From: a bacterium
GTDB taxonomy: Bacteria; Electryoneota; RPQS01
NCBI GenBank assembly: GCA_020846695.1
Contig: JADLDM010000042.1
Location: 1 to 33,664, forward strand
Reading direction: 5' to 3'
Length of the DNA stretch: 33,664 nucleotides
Shown here one piece after another: positions 6,670 through 13,210 of this stretch. A model generated the notes under the pieces. It was not told where the DNA came from. It saw nothing but the letters and a program-made list of their open reading frames with translations, and did no database searches. The position numbers and the translations under genes are program-made. Within the stretch, counting starts at the first letter, position 1. The number at the start of each line of letters is the position of its first letter.

Positions 6670-7377
6670 CTAATTCAGCGGATTGGCTGCGGGTTTCGCG
6701 GCGGGCTTGACGCCGCCGGATTTCTTGAGATGCCGATCGAGCGCGTAGGCTAAGTCATCACCGAATGCTTCGCAGCGCTCGGCTTCTTTGCGCAGCCAGC
6801 TTGAGAAGAAGTTGTAGGCGATCAGCGCAGGAATTGCGACGAACAATCCGAGTGCGGTTGCGACCAAGGCTTCCGCGATTCCGGGTGCGACGACAGCGAT
6901 ACTTGCGCTGCCCCAGATTCCGATTCTTTGGAAGGCGGAGATAATTCCCCACACGGTTCCGAGCAGTCCGAGGAACGGCGCGGCAGCGGAGCAGGTTGCG
7001 AGAAACGGCAGCCAGCGTTCGGCGCGGAGCAGGTAGTTTGTTGCTTCGCGCGAATAGGCTCGCGCGACGAGTTCACCGCTCAAATCTTCGGGCACGCCGC
7101 GATCAAACAGGTCACGATGCGCTTGCAGGTAGGCGTGGGCGGCGAAGGCTCTTCCGTGTCGGCGCGCTTCGGCGAAGAGGTGTCGCGGCTCGAAATTCAG
7201 CCAGTTGTAATCGGCGAATCCCTTGTTTGCTTCACGGACGCGGCGCCAGAGCACGACCTTGTCGAGGATAATGGTCCAACTCAGGAGGGACATCACGCCC
7301 AGAATGAACAGAACGAACTTCGCAAAGGGCGAAGCCACGGCGAGTAGTTGCCAGATGCTTTCAGTACCGCTGCCCAT
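6670..7377 (-). CDS. tolQ: TolQ/ExbB motor protein
   Basis: A 235-residue MotA/TolQ/ExbB-family protein. There is a first membrane helix at about 16-38, a cytoplasmic domain, and two further helices at about 125-150 and 168-193. The conserved phrases are TCSAAAPFLGLLGTVWGIISAFQ and GIAEALVATALGLFVAIPALIAYN, the pair that lines the proton channel. It is the first gene of the Tol-Pal operon. A near-consensus promoter is present at 7460-7488. The Shine-Dalgarno before the ATG is weak. The C-terminus is Lys/Ala/Pro-rich, longer than in ExbB, and probably disordered. Confidence 0.95.
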   Translation of the reverse strand: MGSGTESIWQLLAVASPFAKFVLFILGVMSLLSWTIILDKVVLWRRVREANKGFADYNWLNFEPRHLFAEARRHGRAFAAHAYLQAHRDLFDRGVPEDLSGELVARAYSREATNYLLRAERWLPFLATCSAAAPFLGLLGTVWGIISAFQRIGIWGSASIAVVAPGIAEALVATALGLFVAIPALIAYNFFSSWLRKEAERCEAFGDDLAYALDRHLKKSGGVKPAAKPAANPLN

Positions 7378-7428
7378 CAGTCCGATAAAATCATGTTTAG
7401 GCGAAGATTACAGATGCTTGCTGACCTC

Positions 7429-7443
7429 GGCCATGTTATGGCC
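7429..7443. promoter_or_regulatory. Palindrome in tolQ leader
   Basis: GGCCAT, 3-base loop, ATGGCC. A perfect 6-base-arm inverted repeat about 15 bases downstream of the tolQ -10 box. It could be an operator or an mRNA hairpin in the 5' leader. Confidence 0.35.
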
Positions 7444-7459
7444 TACTTCATAAAATACA

Positions 7460-7488
7460 AATATATGAAAAAACCCACAGATAGTCAA
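7460..7488 (-). promoter_or_regulatory. Promoter of the Tol-Pal operon
   Basis: Read on the minus strand: TTGACT (7488-7483), a 17-base spacer, and TATATT (7465-7460). It has the same boxes and spacing as the ispG promoter. The -35 overlaps the stop codon of the DUF2480-like gene. The expected transcript start is about 75 bases before the tolQ ATG. A perfect GGCCAT-GTT-ATGGCC palindrome (7429-7443) lies just downstream in the leader. Confidence 0.7.
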
Positions 7489-7766
7489 GAAACGCCGCTC
7501 GCGGTGCTGTTATGGCGGTCATTTTGGATTAGCACGATAGGACTGCACGGCTCGCCAAAAGAGAGGACCAAGACGACAGGGGAGAGGTGCGCGGCGGCCA
7601 TAAGGTAAACCCAAATCGGGAGTTCCTGCTTGTGAATCCAGGGGATCATGACAGGCTGGTTGCGATAGGGTTCGAGGTCGTGGGCCAGCAACTTCTGACG
7701 ATACTCGGATTCGCGGACGATTCCGTCACCGAGAAGGTCTTCAAGGGGAAAGCGGACGAGAGACAA
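7485..7766 (-). CDS. Short DUF2480-like protein
   Basis: A 93-residue protein that resembles DUF2480, a family known mainly from Bacteroidota. It shares the order of landmarks: a (V/F)xLEDLL segment, a GIVRESEYRQKL segment, an Asp/Tyr block (HDLEPYRNQPVMI), a PIWVYLMAA block, and FGEPCSPIVL near the end. Family members are usually about 165-170 residues with two related halves, so this copy looks like a single half or a compact variant. No ATG exists; the first usable start is the TTG at 7766, with no Shine-Dalgarno and AT-rich repeats upstream. Its stop codon overlaps the -35 box of the tolQ promoter. The family call is from memory of conserved blocks and is moderate. Function unknown. Confidence 0.55.
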   Translation of the reverse strand: MSLVRFPLEDLLGDGIVRESEYRQKLLAHDLEPYRNQPVMIPWIHKQELPIWVYLMAAAHLSPVVLVLSFGEPCSPIVLIQNDRHNSTASGVS

Positions 7767-7771
7767 GGGGG

Positions 7772-7803
7772 AATATATGAAATATGAGATATGAAATATG
7801 AAT
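7772..7803. repeat. AT-rich imperfect tandem repeat
   Basis: About four to five diverged copies of an ATATGA(A/G) unit just upstream of the TTG start of the DUF2480-like gene. It could be a slippage tract or an AT-rich promoter element. Confidence 0.45.
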
Positions 7804-7817
7804 TGAGAAACAGAAAG

Positions 7818-8159
7818 TCAGAAGCGGGAGGGACGCGAGAGGCGAAGCGCGTATTCCCGCTCTGCGGATTTCTCGATGGTGATCACATCACCGGAGCGGA
7901 GTTCATGCTCGGAGGTCCAGCGCATCCAGCCTCGAATTTTTGAACGGCTTCGCAACTGCATCTTCGTGTGGTCAATATCGGATTCGATGGTGAAGCCCTT
8001 GTCCGTCACGAAGTTGATCGGAATTCCGGGGGAGCCGTCTATATTGGAGACTGCGTCGGACGGAAAAAGTTCCAGAAAGTCGAACACGTTGAGGTAGCGT
8101 TCGAGAAACCAGAGGTTTTCCGGGGTGACGGGGATTTGTATTCGATTGGGTTTTTGCAT
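7818..8159 (-). CDS. Hypothetical protein, possible small beta-barrel
   Basis: A 113-residue soluble protein that I do not recognise. It begins IQIPVTPENLWFLERYLNVFDFLELFP and ends with alternating polar/hydrophobic strands. The segment RGWMRWTSEHELRSGDVITIEK looks like the GW...L..GD.. core of B3-type or related DNA-binding pseudo-barrels. That is only a visual resemblance. No signal peptide or membrane helix is seen. The ATG at 8159 has no clear Shine-Dalgarno. It lies between the IscA-like gene and the DUF2480-like gene, with a hairpin-rich spacer upstream and a short AT-repeat spacer downstream. Codon use looks like its neighbours. Confidence 0.6.
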   Translation of the reverse strand: MQKPNRIQIPVTPENLWFLERYLNVFDFLELFPSDAVSNIDGSPGIPINFVTDKGFTIESDIDHTKMQLRSRSKIRGWMRWTSEHELRSGDVITIEKSAEREYALRLSRPSRF

Positions 8160-8166
8160 TAGACGA

Positions 8167-8261
8167 TGCGTGCGGGGATATTTACCCGCACGGCTTGAGA
8201 CGGCCGGAGGCCGCCGCTAGTTTATGCGATGCGGGCCTGAGATCCTTGCGAGGACAGGCCC
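8167..8261. repeat. Hairpin cluster upstream of the 113-residue hypothetical gene
   Basis: Three structures in a row. First, CGTGCGGG and CCCGCACG around an 8-base loop (about 8168-8191). Second, the type C element (8198-8221). Third, a two-part hairpin GGGCCTG (8233-8239), TCCT-TGCG-AGGA (8243-8254) and CAGGCCC (8255-8261). Confidence 0.6.
8198..8221 (-). repeat. CTAG-headed REP-like palindrome, type C
   Basis: On the minus strand it begins ACTAGCGGCGGCC and ends CCGGCCGTCT. All 24 bases are identical to 17742-17765, over 9 kb away. It lies in the spacer upstream of the 113-residue hypothetical gene. Confidence 0.75.
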
Positions 8262-8277
8262 ACAACGGCGACTTGCA

Positions 8278-8601
8278 CTACGCTGAGAAGGATTGGCCGC
8301 AGCCGCAGGAGCGTTTTGCATTGGGATTTTTGAAGACAAATCCCGAGCCGTTCAATCCGTCTTCGTAATCAATTTCGGTTCCGTTGAGATAGAGGTAGCT
8401 CTTCATGTCGCAGACGAGTTTTACTCCGTCTTGCTCAAACACTTGGTCATCTTCACTGGTTTGGTTATCGAATCCGAGCACGTAATTCATGCCGCTGCAA
8501 CCGCCGCCGCGAATTCCCATGCGCAGATTCCAATCGGCCTTCTGCTCTTTTTCCATGATGTTCTTGACTTTTTCGTGTGCAGTACCGGACAACGTAATCA
8601 T
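8278..8601 (-). CDS. IscA/ErpA/HesB-type iron-sulfur carrier
   Basis: A 107-residue A-type Fe-S assembly protein. The three cysteines that bind the cluster are present: Cys35 in GGGCSGMNY, and Cys99 and Cys101 in SCGCGQSF at the C-terminus. The central block SYLYLNGTEIDYEDGLNGSGFVFKNPNA is the standard family signature. A-type carriers pass clusters to apo-enzymes such as lipoyl synthase, whose gene ends 38 bases upstream, so the two are likely co-transcribed and functionally linked. AAGGA lies 9 bases before the ATG. Confidence 0.95.
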   Translation of the reverse strand: MITLSGTAHEKVKNIMEKEQKADWNLRMGIRGGGCSGMNYVLGFDNQTSEDDQVFEQDGVKLVCDMKSYLYLNGTEIDYEDGLNGSGFVFKNPNAKRSCGCGQSFSA

Positions 8602-8639
8602 GCTTTGCGTTCCTTGTTGAGTGTGATTATTAGAATGAA

Positions 8640-9557
8640 TTAGTTGCTGAGAATTTGGTCGCGCATCAGAGCCTCTTGGGTTTCCGCGCGATAGCTTGAG
8701 CGGACGAGGGGACCGGATTCGACGTGACGGAAGCCGAGTTCCTTGCCGAGATGTTTGTACTCTTCAAATTGCGTCGGATGAATGTACTCGACAATCGGCA
8801 GATGGCGCGTCGTGGGCTGCATGTATTGGCCGATGGTCAAGAGATCACAACCGATGTCGGCAAGATCACGCATCACCTGCTTGACTTCATAGGGAGTTTC
8901 ACCGAGTCCGACCATGATGCCGGATTTCACGACCATGCCGTGCTTTTTCGCCATTGCAAGAGTTTGCAGACTGCGCCAATATTTTGCTTGCGGGCGAACT
9001 TGCGCGTGAAGCCTGAATACGGTTTCCATGTTGTGCGCGTAAACGGCGGGCGCGGCATCGCACACGGTTTTCACGCAGTCGGGGATTCCCTTGAAGTCGG
9101 GAACGAGCACTTCAAGCCGGGTCTCAGGAGAGATTTCCTTACAAAGTTGAATCGTAGAGGCAAAATGTCCGGCTCCGCAATCGGGAAGTTCGTCTCTATC
9201 CACCGACGTGATGACGATGTATTTCAGGCCGAACTCTTTTAGCGCATCGGCGACACGGCGCGGTTCATCCGGATCAAGCGGCAGCGGCCTTCCGGTTTTG
9301 ACATTGCAGAAACCGCAGGAGCGCGTGCAGGTGTCGCCCATGATCATAATGGTTGCGGTTCCGCGCGACCAGCATTCGGCCATATTGGGACAGGCGGCCT
9401 CTTCGCAGACCGTGAAGAGCTTTTGTCCCGAGAGCATTTCCCTGACGCCGTGAAATTTTTTCGTGTGGCCGATTTTGATTTTCAGCCACTCCGGTTTGCG
9501 CACGGTTGCAGGTGCGGGTGCGGAGTCGGATATTACGGGTAGATCGAGAGGGTTCAT
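8640..9557 (-). CDS. lipA: Lipoyl synthase (radical SAM)
   Basis: A 305-residue LipA that inserts two sulfurs into protein-bound octanoyl groups to make the lipoyl cofactor of 2-oxoacid dehydrogenases and the glycine cleavage system. Both 4Fe-4S clusters are readable: the auxiliary cluster ligands Cys51, Cys56 and Cys62 (CEEAACPNMAEC), and the radical SAM CxxxCxxC at Cys77, Cys81 and Cys84 (CTRSCGFC). The RSS motif that supplies the auxiliary-cluster serine is at 286-288 (VRSSYRAE). Full length for the family. The ATG at 9557 lacks a clear Shine-Dalgarno. Followed by the IscA-like gene; no lipB is in the window. Confidence 0.98.
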   Translation of the reverse strand: MNPLDLPVISDSAPAPATVRKPEWLKIKIGHTKKFHGVREMLSGQKLFTVCEEAACPNMAECWSRGTATIMIMGDTCTRSCGFCNVKTGRPLPLDPDEPRRVADALKEFGLKYIVITSVDRDELPDCGAGHFASTIQLCKEISPETRLEVLVPDFKGIPDCVKTVCDAAPAVYAHNMETVFRLHAQVRPQAKYWRSLQTLAMAKKHGMVVKSGIMVGLGETPYEVKQVMRDLADIGCDLLTIGQYMQPTTRHLPIVEYIHPTQFEEYKHLGKELGFRHVESGPLVRSSYRAETQEALMRDQILSN

Positions 9558-9572
9558 GTTGGTTGAGAACGG

Positions 9573-9716
9573 TTACAGCGACATGGAATACTCAGCACGA
9601 ATCGTCGCATCATCAGAGTTGATCGAACGCCCCAAACGGTTCTGCAGCCCGCTCGCGGTCAAACGTTCGTTATCCATATCAAGAATAGCCAAGACTACAA
9701 CCGCGTTGTCCAGCAT
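9573..9716 (-). CDS. Possible 47-codon ORF overlapping the DUF3883 gene end
   Basis: A reading frame of 47 codons from ATG 9716 to TAA 9573. It overlaps the last 22 bases of the DUF3883 gene in another frame and ends 15 bases before the lipA start. The product would begin MLDNAVVVLAILDM and end IRAEYSMSL. Its codons look no worse than the neighbours', but there is no Shine-Dalgarno site and I recognise no family. It may be a real small protein coupled to the DUF3883 gene, an out-of-frame remnant of a longer C-terminus, or chance. It accounts for the otherwise empty 137-base gap between lipA and the DUF3883 gene. Confidence 0.25.
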   Translation of the reverse strand: MLDNAVVVLAILDMDNERLTASGLQNRLGRSINSDDATIRAEYSMSL

Positions 9717-10447
9717 GTCTGAATCACTTGTTGTTCGATCCGAGCAAAACCGAGTCGTCCGTCAAGAGGATCCTGATACATCTCGAAAAACGGCTCTTCC
9801 TTGAAGTTCTTCACCACGAACAAGAAATACCGCTCTCGCAACAACGAAGCAATGGAATGCTCCTTGCTTGTCATGGTAACATTGCCGCAGCTTTCAGCAA
9901 TGCCCTTGACTTCAATGCCGTAATACGTTTTGGGCGAAACGAGCTTGAAATCAAAACCACAGCCAAGCCTTGTAGTATCCTCAATCTCGAATCCGGAAAA
10001 CAGATCAATCTCTTTGTATCGAGTCTTGAAGAAGTGTTCTGCAGCCTGTCCAGTCAGAAGGCGTTTTGCGAAAGTCTGTTGTCCGCCGTCCTCAATGCTT
10101 ATCGCCTCTTCCGTCAGTGAATCAACTTCGCCCTCTTCATAGACAACTTCTTTAATAAGCGATGCGAATTCCTCAAGGTGCAGTTCTTTGAAATTCTCAA
10201 GAACTACTTTACAGTATTCGCGCAATGGTCGTTTATGCCAACCCTTCCTGTCATTGGGGAAGACGGGGTCGAATTCGTCACGATAGTTCTTCACCGTGGC
10301 TGGCTGAACTCCCAACGCATGTCCGACGACGTTAAATGCCTCAGTGAAACTGCTGAAACCGAGAAAACTCAGCCCTTCAGTATCAAACTTCGCGAGGTAT
10401 AACCCAGTTAGAATGGATCTTTCACGTAGAGACAGCTTCGTTGACAT
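9695..10447 (-). CDS. DUF3883 domain protein, PD-(D/E)XK nuclease-like
   Basis: About 250 residues from the ATG at 10447; an in-frame GTG at 10489 would add 14. The N-terminal half is helical, with the block VKNYRDEFDPVFPNDRKGWHKRPLREY (split here as YRDEFDP at 55-61 and RKGWHKRPLREY at 67-78). The C-terminal half matches DUF3883: GQAAEHFF (Glu137), GFDF (Asp166), YYGIEVKG (Glu179-Val-Lys181), then MTSKEHSIA and RYFLFVVKNF. The E...D...ExK set is that of PD-(D/E)XK restriction-type nucleases. Family members often sit in restriction or defence loci; here the flanking genes are housekeeping and secreted-protein genes. No methyltransferase is adjacent. No Shine-Dalgarno supports either start. 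The catalytic role is inferred from the motif. Confidence 0.8.
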   Translation of the reverse strand: MSTKLSLRERSILTGLYLAKFDTEGLSFLGFSSFTEAFNVVGHALGVQPATVKNYRDEFDPVFPNDRKGWHKRPLREYCKVVLENFKELHLEEFASLIKEVVYEEGEVDSLTEEAISIEDGGQQTFAKRLLTGQAAEHFFKTRYKEIDLFSGFEIEDTTRLGCGFDFKLVSPKTYYGIEVKGIAESCGNVTMTSKEHSIASLLRERYFLFVVKNFKEEPFFEMYQDPLDGRLGFARIEQQVIQTCWTTRL

Positions 10448-10542
10448 GTACATGAACTTGGCAGGTGACTCAAGCAGAATCGGTTTCACATGGCGAGTTG
10501 GAATTCACGACCCATGCTCGCAATGCGGGGAGAAGGAATCGT

Positions 10543-12156
10543 CTAATCTTCCACTGCCACGACCTGATAATATCTCTCATCTGTAGCAGTGACGGCGGTT
10601 GGGTCGGTCAAGAAGGTGTCGGGTGTTGCGGCGACCAAAGTCACGAAGGGGCCGCCGGGAAGATCGGAGCGATAGACTTCATAGGTTGCGGCTTCGACGG
10701 AGTTCCAGTGCAGGCGCGCGCCGTTTCCGTCGCGGATGACGACGAGATTTTGCGGCGCGGGAGGAGCAAGTCGGAACCATGTTGAATAGGCATCGCCGAC
10801 GTCATTGCGCGTGTCCACCCAGCCGTAGTAGAAGCTGTTGTTGTGACGAAAAGCCGCGCCGTTGTAATCCCCCAGAAAATTTGTAATGGTCGGATCGCAC
10901 ATCACGGTGGAAATCGGAAACTCGGGTGCGAACGTCACGCCTCCGTCCTGAGATATAGTCGCGTAAGGACGGTAGAGACAATCGTTCGCGTCATCGCGGC
11001 GATCAAGCCATGCGACTCCGAGATCACCTGATACAGGATTGACGGCGATCCACTGCCACCATTGCCAACTGTCGGTTGTGCTGTGAACAATCACGGGCGC
11101 GGTCCACGTGGTTCCGCCGTCGGAAGAAGTGGAAAGCCAGACATCGGGATCGCTGCCGTTGTCGCTTGCCCAGGAAAGATAGAGCCAACCGCGGCGCGGG
11201 CCGGCTGAAAGATCGCAGGTGATGACCGGATAGCTCGGCGTGCGAAAGGTTCCGCACGGATTGGGAATTCCCCACACGTCGTTAAACGAAGCGACGTTGA
11301 GATCCGCGCCGAAAGTCACGCCGCCGTCAAACGAGCGATCGAGTTGAATCATCCCGGTGTAATAATCAAACCAGACGACATAGACTTCGCCGTTCGGGCC
11401 GGTGCACGGGCAGGAGAATTGGCAGCCGTCGGACGACGAAATTCTCAAGGGCGCGGAATAGGGAGTGGCTCCGCCGGTCGAGCGCGAGAAGTAAATCGGC
11501 GAGCCGCCTAACCAATAGAAGCGCGTCCACGAGACGTAGTGTGTGTTCACGTAAGGCGAAGTGGGCACGATATCCGCGCAGGCGTAAGGCTTGTCCTCGA
11601 AATCGGGAGTTGGATTGCCGATGTGCTCCGCGATAACCAACGGCGCAGACCACGTGGCTCCGTCGTCGGTTGAGGATTGCACATAGAGACCGCCGTCATC
11701 GGTGGTGCGATCAAAGCAGATGTAGTTGGCAAAGAGCGTTCCGTTGTAGGCGATTGCGGCAACCGGATCGCCGGCGGCTTCAAAGACTCCAGCAGGACCG
11801 CGCGTGACGAGCGCATCTGAGAATGTTGCGCCGCCGTCGGTGGAAACGTAGAATCCTCCGGAAGCATCGCCGTTGCGGTAATCATTCGAGCCGCCCATGA
11901 CGATGTTGGGATTCTGCACCCACGCGCACATGGTGATTTCATTCTGGCGGCGCGTAGTGGCATCCTGATTCATCTTCACGTTCGGGCCGTAGTCGTCATA
12001 GGGAGTCTGCGGCGCGCGAAGATCAAGTTCAGGTTCGTTCATTACGACGCCGGAAACGGGAACGCGCGACTGTTGCGCGAGACGCTTTCCGATTTGCGAA
12101 GCGAAAGAAGTTGAAAGAGCAAGTGTCAAGGAACAAATCATTGCAAGTCGTAGCAT
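10543..12156 (-). CDS. Secreted Asp-box (BNR, sialidase-like) beta-propeller protein with Fn3-like tail
   Basis: A 537-residue secreted protein. The signal peptide is MLRLAMICSLTLALSTSFAS. The body has repeated Asp-box motifs of the S-x-D-x-G-x-T-(F/W) type, for example STDGGATF, STDDGATW, SFDGGVTF, SSDGGTTW and SQDGGVTF, which mark a sialidase/BNR-type propeller at about 60-440. A final 90 residues (PPAPQNLVVIRDGNG to YYQVVAVED) look like a fibronectin type III domain. There is no T9SS sorting domain. Asp-boxes define a fold, not sialidase activity; I see no clear arginine triad, so the substrate is unknown. GAGGAG fits the ATG at 12156 (6-base spacing) better than the ATG at 12162, which it abuts. 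Confidence 0.85.
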   Translation of the reverse strand: MLRLAMICSLTLALSTSFASQIGKRLAQQSRVPVSGVVMNEPELDLRAPQTPYDDYGPNVKMNQDATTRRQNEITMCAWVQNPNIVMGGSNDYRNGDASGGFYVSTDGGATFSDALVTRGPAGVFEAAGDPVAAIAYNGTLFANYICFDRTTDDGGLYVQSSTDDGATWSAPLVIAEHIGNPTPDFEDKPYACADIVPTSPYVNTHYVSWTRFYWLGGSPIYFSRSTGGATPYSAPLRISSSDGCQFSCPCTGPNGEVYVVWFDYYTGMIQLDRSFDGGVTFGADLNVASFNDVWGIPNPCGTFRTPSYPVITCDLSAGPRRGWLYLSWASDNGSDPDVWLSTSSDGGTTWTAPVIVHSTTDSWQWWQWIAVNPVSGDLGVAWLDRRDDANDCLYRPYATISQDGGVTFAPEFPISTVMCDPTITNFLGDYNGAAFRHNNSFYYGWVDTRNDVGDAYSTWFRLAPPAPQNLVVIRDGNGARLHWNSVEAATYEVYRSDLPGGPFVTLVAATPDTFLTDPTAVTATDERYYQVVAVED

Positions 12157-12226
12157 GTTCATCTCCTCGGATGTGCGGGCGGAAAAATCAAAAATTGAAA
12201 ATCGAAAGATCAGAATCTTCAACATA

Positions 12227-12254
12227 GGTCGGCAGCCACAGGGGCAGCCGCTAC
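12227..12254 (-). repeat. GTAG-headed REP-like palindrome, type A
   Basis: On the minus strand it begins GTAGCGGCTGCCCC and continues TGTGGCTGCCGACC, nearly identical to 1183-1210 and in the opposite genome orientation. It begins about 15 bases past the ispH stop codon. Confidence 0.75.
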
Positions 12255-12268
12255 ATCGCGCACGGAAC

Positions 12269-13210
12269 TCAGCAGGAGCAATCGTCTTTTTCGATTGCGG
12301 CGAGTTCGTGGTCTTGTTGTTGGGCTTCCCAGTTAGCGGTGTCGCGCAGGATTTCGGCGCCTGTTTGTTGGCCGATGGTGTCGCGGACTTTTTCCAAGAG
12401 CCAGTGGGGAGTCGAGGCGGAACCGGTGACGCCGATGGTGTCGCTTTCACGGAACCACGAATAGTCCAGTTCGCTTTCATCCACGATCAGGTGCGCGCGA
12501 TCGTTCATGCGCTTGCAGACACCGTAGAGCGCCTTGGTGTTGGAACTCTTGGTTCCGCCGACCATGATGATGACGTCCACCTGCTTGGCGAAGACTTCGA
12601 GATCGGAATCGCGGCCCACCACGAAGCGACAGAGCGTATTTTCGACTTGCACTTCCACGTTATGCGCATATTCCTTGATCCATGCGATGCGCTCTTCAAA
12701 CCATTCACGCGAGACGGTGGTTTGCGCAAGAATGAAAACTTTCTTATTGGGATCGAGCTGCTTCACGTCATCGCGCTCGTAAACGACATAGGCTTTATTG
12801 TCGCAATGTCCCTTGATGCCGATGGTTTCGGGATGATAGGGCTTGCCGATGATGACGACCTGCTCGCCAGCTTCATAGTGTTTGCGCGCGATATTTTGCG
12901 AGCGCGTCACGACGGGACAGGTTCCGTCAATCAGCTCGACGCCAAGTTGTTTTGCGCGTTCATAGGTCTCGGGCGGTTCACCGTGCGCGCGAATCAGGAC
13001 TTTCTTGGGGCCGCAGTCTGAAGCCATTCCGCCGTGGTCAATTGAAGAGAGTCCTTGCTCGGAAAGACGCGCGATTTCGACTTCATTGTGAATGATGTCG
13101 CCGAGCGAGACCAAGGGCAGGCGCGTCTCCTCCATGACTTTTTCGGCCATTTTCACGACGCGGCGCACGCCACCGCAAAAGCCGGCGCGCGGATCAACAA
13201 GAACTTTCAT
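12269..13210 (-). CDS. ispH: 4-hydroxy-3-methylbut-2-enyl diphosphate reductase IspH
   Basis: A 313-residue IspH (LytB), the last enzyme of the MEP pathway, reducing HMBPP to IPP and DMAPP. The three cluster cysteines are Cys12 (GFCGGV), Cys98 (GTCPVV) and Cys194 (NTLCRFVVGRD). Substrate residues include His41 (HNE), His76 (AHGE), the PYHPE block with Glu128, Thr164-165, and the SSN triad at 222-224. The segment after Cys194 (CRFVVGRDSDLEVFA) lacks the common CxATxxRQ form and resembles the CRQVxNRDxxLxxFA form of Bacteroidota. The gene overlaps dxs by 4 bases (ATGA). It is the last gene of the long minus-strand operon; a GTAG-headed palindrome lies 15 bases past its stop. Confidence 0.97.
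   Translation of the reverse strand: MKVLVDPRAGFCGGVRRVVKMAEKVMEETRLPLVSLGDIIHNEVEIARLSEQGLSSIDHGGMASDCGPKKVLIRAHGEPPETYERAKQLGVELIDGTCPVVTRSQNIARKHYEAGEQVVIIGKPYHPETIGIKGHCDNKAYVVYERDDVKQLDPNKKVFILAQTTVSREWFEERIAWIKEYAHNVEVQVENTLCRFVVGRDSDLEVFAKQVDVIIMVGGTKSSNTKALYGVCKRMNDRAHLIVDESELDYSWFRESDTIGVTGSASTPHWLLEKVRDTIGQQTGAEILRDTANWEAQQQDHELAAIEKDDCSC

Noticed and set aside
9558-9694. tRNA or riboswitch in the lipA/DUF3883 gap
   Set aside because: I could not find a cloverleaf, a CCA-type end or a known aptamer core; the stretch is mostly covered by a 47-codon ORF.
10543-12156. Firm assignment as a sialidase
   Set aside because: Only the Asp-box fold is evident. The catalytic arginine triad, Tyr and Asp could not be identified by eye, so the enzyme name was not used.
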